Source: a virus. From it: a DNA stretch of 22,882 bases. The position numbers were made by a program, and so were the translations under genes. Under the pieces are notes generated by a model. The model saw only the letters and a program-made list of their open reading frames with translations. It did no database searches and was not told the DNA's origin. The stretch covers positions 1-22,882 of IMG/VR virus record IMGVR_UViG_3300009488_001095; one strand, given 5' to 3'. The stretch's first letter is position 1. The number at the start of each line of letters is the position of its first letter. Below, in pieces: positions 20,300 to 22,882 of this stretch.

Positions 20300-22318
20300 A
20301 TGTCAGCTATTAGAATTAGGGAAGAGGACTTCTTAGTAGCAAAACATTTAAACCCCATGCAATCGCAAGTGGCACCGTATATTAAAGTTGATTGCAATCT
20401 GGTAGTTAGTGCTCCAACTGCCAGCGGTAAAACTCAGGTTGCTGAAATGATTATGTCTAAAGCTCTTCTTGAAGAGAAAAAGTGTGTATATCTTGCTCCA
20501 ATGAAGGCACTAAGTGAAGAGAGATATAATGATTTTACTGAGAAGGGGCATCCTTTTAGCGAATTATCTATTACAGTTATGACAGGGGATTATGAAATGA
20601 CAGCGGCTAAAAAGAAAGAGGTTAGGAAGGCAGACTTGATAATTATGACTACGGAAATGCTAAACACCCGTTGCAGGATGGTTAAGAGTGAACAGAATAA
20701 TTGGTTGGGGAATGTTGGTGTGTTAGTAGTGGATGAATCTCATTTGTTGTCTGTGTCTGGGCGAGGTGATGCAGTGGAGGCGGGTTTGATGTTATTTACT
20801 AAAATCAATCCTGCTTCAAGGGTAATCCTTTTGTCTGCTACAATGCCTAATGCAGAGGATATGGGAAAGTGGCTTTATGTGCTGAATGGAAAACCAACAA
20901 AGGTTATCAAGTCTGATTACAGACCTTGCAAGTTGGAGAGTCATTATATGAAAGTTCTACATAAACAGCAATATTCTGAGCAGCAACATGAGAGGATGGT
21001 CTCTGCACTTAGTATAATTGAAGAACATCCAAAGGATAAATTCCTTGTTTTCTCAGGGACTAAGAACTGGGGTCGGCAATTTGAACATTTTCTTCTGGAG
21101 AAAGGTTATGATTGTGCTTTCCATAATGCTGACTTGGATAGGAGTGAACGGAAGGGTTTAGAGAAAGCGTTTAAGAAGGATGATGGATTGAAGATACTTA
21201 TTTCGACGACGACAACATCTTGGGGTGTGAATCTTCCTGCCAGGCGGGTTATCGTAGCGCATCAATCATTCGGTATTGAACCAATGCCTGTTTGTGATAT
21301 TATTCAAATGATGGGTCGCTCTGGGAGACCAAAGTATGATACACAGGGTGATGCGTATGTATTGATTGATGAGAAGGAATTTGATTCATGGGTACAGCGT
21401 ATTGAGGATGGTGAAGATGTTAGGAGTTTGCTTGGTCAAAGGGATGTACTGGAGTTTCACAGTTTGGCGGAGATAACTAATGGTAGTATTGATAGTGAGG
21501 CAAGTTTCCTGACCTGGTATTCACGGTCTTTGGCGGCGGTTCAATGTATAATGCCAGCCAGTCCTAAGGAAGTATTGGATAGCTTGAGACGTTATAGGTG
21601 CATCCTTCCAGATGTTGCGACTGTGAAAGTTACTGCTTTGGGGAAGATTAGTGCATGGCTATACTATCCTCCAAGAGTTGTAGCACGTTGGAAAGATAAT
21701 ATGAAGTTATTCAGTAGGTTCGTGAAGGGGAAGGGTGAGGAGTGTACACTGAGATATTATGGTGTTAATAAGGTAGTCCGTTTGATGGATGTAGCGTTAG
21801 CGTTGATATGTACACAGGGTATTAATCTTGACTCTTATATTCCGAAAAATGAGCGGACGGAAGTTGATGCTTTTTGGAAGCTCGCTGATAGTGCTATTAT
21901 GACAAAGTTGCAGGGTGTAAAACGGTTATCTTGTGATGGTACTATGAGAGACGGTTTGGCTTTCTTGCTACATATTAATGGTACGGAAGCGAAGGGTGGC
22001 TTGAAGATGGTACAGAGGTATATTGCTTCAGATGCAGGGCGGGTAATAACGGTATTGAAGTTGATTGATAAGATGGTGCTTTATGGGAATATGGATAGTG
22101 AATTGGCGGCGCTGGAATTAAGGATAAAGTATGGGGTGCGGGAAGAGCTTCTTGAATTGGTTTCTATTAAGGGAGTAGGGAAAGTAAGAGCCAGTCGGCT
22201 GTTTAAGGAAAGTATTACGACGCGTGTGGATATTATTGAGAACGAGGATATATCCAGGGATATTTTGGGGAAGAGTTTGTTTGAACGAATAAAAGAAATT
22301 ATGGGAGGTGTTTATTGA
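20300..22318 (+). CDS. Ski2/Hel308-like superfamily 2 DNA/RNA helicase
   Basis: The ATG follows TAGGAGG. The product has 672 residues. Motifs: LNPMQSQ (Q-like, 17-23), APTASGKT (Walker A, 38-45), APMKALSEE (Ia), DESH (145-148), SATMPN (179-184), VFSGTK (IV region), STTTTSWGVNLPA (V) and QMMGRSGRP (336-344). A winged-helix and ratchet-like C-terminal half follows. The end carries a helix-hairpin-helix, LVSIKGVGKVRASRLF (about 618-633). This is the Ski2-like layout of Hel308 and Brr2-type helicases, which unwind forks or branched DNA. Near RecA, a resolvase and a FEN nuclease it probably serves replication restart or recombination. The next gene's ATG overlaps its TGA by one base, so the two are translationally coupled. 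Confidence 0.88.
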   Translation: MSAIRIREEDFLVAKHLNPMQSQVAPYIKVDCNLVVSAPTASGKTQVAEMIMSKALLEEKKCVYLAPMKALSEERYNDFTEKGHPFSELSITVMTGDYEMTAAKKKEVRKADLIIMTTEMLNTRCRMVKSEQNNWLGNVGVLVVDESHLLSVSGRGDAVEAGLMLFTKINPASRVILLSATMPNAEDMGKWLYVLNGKPTKVIKSDYRPCKLESHYMKVLHKQQYSEQQHERMVSALSIIEEHPKDKFLVFSGTKNWGRQFEHFLLEKGYDCAFHNADLDRSERKGLEKAFKKDDGLKILISTTTTSWGVNLPARRVIVAHQSFGIEPMPVCDIIQMMGRSGRPKYDTQGDAYVLIDEKEFDSWVQRIEDGEDVRSLLGQRDVLEFHSLAEITNGSIDSEASFLTWYSRSLAAVQCIMPASPKEVLDSLRRYRCILPDVATVKVTALGKISAWLYYPPRVVARWKDNMKLFSRFVKGKGEECTLRYYGVNKVVRLMDVALALICTQGINLDSYIPKNERTEVDAFWKLADSAIMTKLQGVKRLSCDGTMRDGLAFLLHINGTEAKGGLKMVQRYIASDAGRVITVLKLIDKMVLYGNMDSELAALELRIKYGVREELLELVSIKGVGKVRASRLFKESITTRVDIIENEDISRDILGKSLFERIKEIMGGVY

Positions 22319-22539
22319 TGCCAGATAAGGAATATGTATTGGAGCATGCAATAGGTACATATTATGTGGAAAGGGCTGATGGGATAGGTGGATGGTCAAT
22401 ATGGTTGAGTGATGCGAAGTGTTTCAATAGTATTGAGGAAGCAGGAGATAGGCGTCTTTCATTCTCTGCTAAGAGTTCTATTTACATAGTGGAAGCGGAG
22501 TTAGCGAAGTTTATTGATGATAAGTTAGCGGAGTTTTAA
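22318..22539 (+). CDS. small protein of unknown function (73 aa), coupled to the helicase
   Basis: The ATG at 22318 shares its A with the helicase stop (TGATG) and has GGGAGG about 8 nt upstream. The TTG at 22315 is rejected. The 73-residue product is acidic (YYVERADGIGGWSIWLSD, ending in FIDDKLAEF) and resembles small single-domain phage proteins, but I recognise no family. A terminator follows. Confidence 0.6.
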   Translation: MPDKEYVLEHAIGTYYVERADGIGGWSIWLSDAKCFNSIEEAGDRRLSFSAKSSIYIVEAELAKFIDDKLAEF

Positions 22540-22569
22540 CTGAGGAGTGTCGTGTTTAGGTGATTTTAT

Positions 22570-22603
22570 TCACCCTGGATTAAATATTATCTGGGGTGAT
22601 TTT
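22570..22603 (+). terminator. intrinsic terminator after the helicase operon
   Basis: An 11-bp stem TCACCCTGGAT (22570-22580) / ATCTGGGGTGA (22589-22599), with two G-U pairs and an 8-nt loop, is followed by TTTT. A competing small hairpin, GGTGA-TTTTAT-TCACC (22559-22574), overlaps its left arm and could act as an anti-terminator form. Confidence 0.7.
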
Positions 22604-22629
22604 GCATGCAAGTGATAGGAGGATATTAA

Positions 22630-22882
22630 ATGAAAGCAGAAATTTATGTGGACTATGGGGATGGTCGTGTAGTGAAAGAAGAGGTTGTTACACACTGTTA
22701 TACTTTACGTGGTGCAGAGAGGGAAATAAGGAAGCTAATAGACAAATTCAATAGAGTAGAAGTTGAACGGTATAATCATTATACTGATAGAAAGTTTGTG
22801 AAGATGGGTGAGATTTTAAATAAAAATGAGACCCATCATGTATGGAAGAAGATGAATCTCGTTGTTGATGATAAGTTGAGGG
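22630..22882 (+). CDS. unknown protein, 3' partial (84 codons visible)
   Basis: The ATG at 22630 has AGGAGG at 22617-22622, and the frame stays open to the right edge. The visible N-terminus begins MKAEIYVDYGDGRVVKEEV, continues with LRGAEREIRKLIDKFN and reaches ETHHVWKKMNLVV. It looks like a small alpha/beta protein, with no family I recognise. It starts after the helicase-operon terminator, so it may belong to a new unit, but no clear promoter is visible. Confidence 0.6.
   Translation, partial: MKAEIYVDYGDGRVVKEEVVTHCYTLRGAEREIRKLIDKFNRVEVERYNHYTDRKFVKMGEILNKNETHHVWKKMNLVVDDKLR

Noticed and set aside
1-22882. tRNA genes, rRNA, CRISPR arrays, insertion sequences
   Set aside because: No cloverleaf-like segments, regularly spaced repeats with spacers, or transposase genes were seen by reading. 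A tRNA scan would settle the first, but intergenic space is too small for most of them.

Overview
The window looks like part of a tailed-phage or phage-like genome from a bacterial host. Every convincing gene is on the + strand, genes are packed with short or overlapping junctions, and almost all have a strong AGGAGG-type ribosome binding site. The DNA is AT-rich. The content is a phage-style replication and recombination set: DnaE polymerase, DNA methyltransferase, UvsY-like protein, gp32-like SSB, RecA, Holliday-resolvase-like nuclease, FEN-type 5' exonuclease and Ski2-type helicase. It also carries a sigma factor, many small unknown proteins and three homing-type elements. There are no structural genes, tRNAs, rRNAs or CRISPR arrays. 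The host cannot be named; the strong Shine-Dalgarno sequences and AT-rich codons would suit a Firmicutes-like host, but that is only an inference.
Layout: 1-1310 holds a DUF2284-like metal-binding protein (cut by the left edge) and a small Cys-rich protein. 1326-1441 is an iteron/dyad element. 1471-5973 is a broken dnaE: a PHP fragment, a 274-bp insertion with a NUMOD-type ORF, a 32-codon fragment, then the polymerase core fused to a family-4 uracil-DNA glycosylase (UDG) domain. An HNH intein interrupts the UDG active-site motif. 5991-10469 encodes a conserved phage protein, a beta-class methyltransferase, a UvsY-like protein, SSB, a zinc-ribbon protein and RecA. 10605-12947 encodes a GHKL ATPase/HExxH protein and a sigma-70-family factor. 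A 19-codon methyltransferase relic and a second iteron/dyad element follow, then a PD-(D/E)XK resolvase-like gene and a 5'-3' exonuclease. 14533-17733 is a cluster of small unknown genes with duplicated leaders. 17763-22882 holds a topoisomerase-zinc-finger protein, a NUMOD/PD-(D/E)XK homing endonuclease, the helicase and two small genes, the last cut by the right edge.
Regulation: two recurrent intergenic signals appear. Five leaders carry a motif TAAR-N16-GCYGAYAA, very like sigma-28 (FliA/SigD) promoters, and the window encodes its own sigma factor. Two 116-bp elements, 11,700 bp apart and gaplessly alignable, precede dnaE and the resolvase/exonuclease pair. Together they suggest two transcription classes. 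The most unusual features are the DnaE-UDG fusion with two homing-type invaders in one polymerase gene, the sigma-28-like promoter family and the paired iteron/dyad elements.
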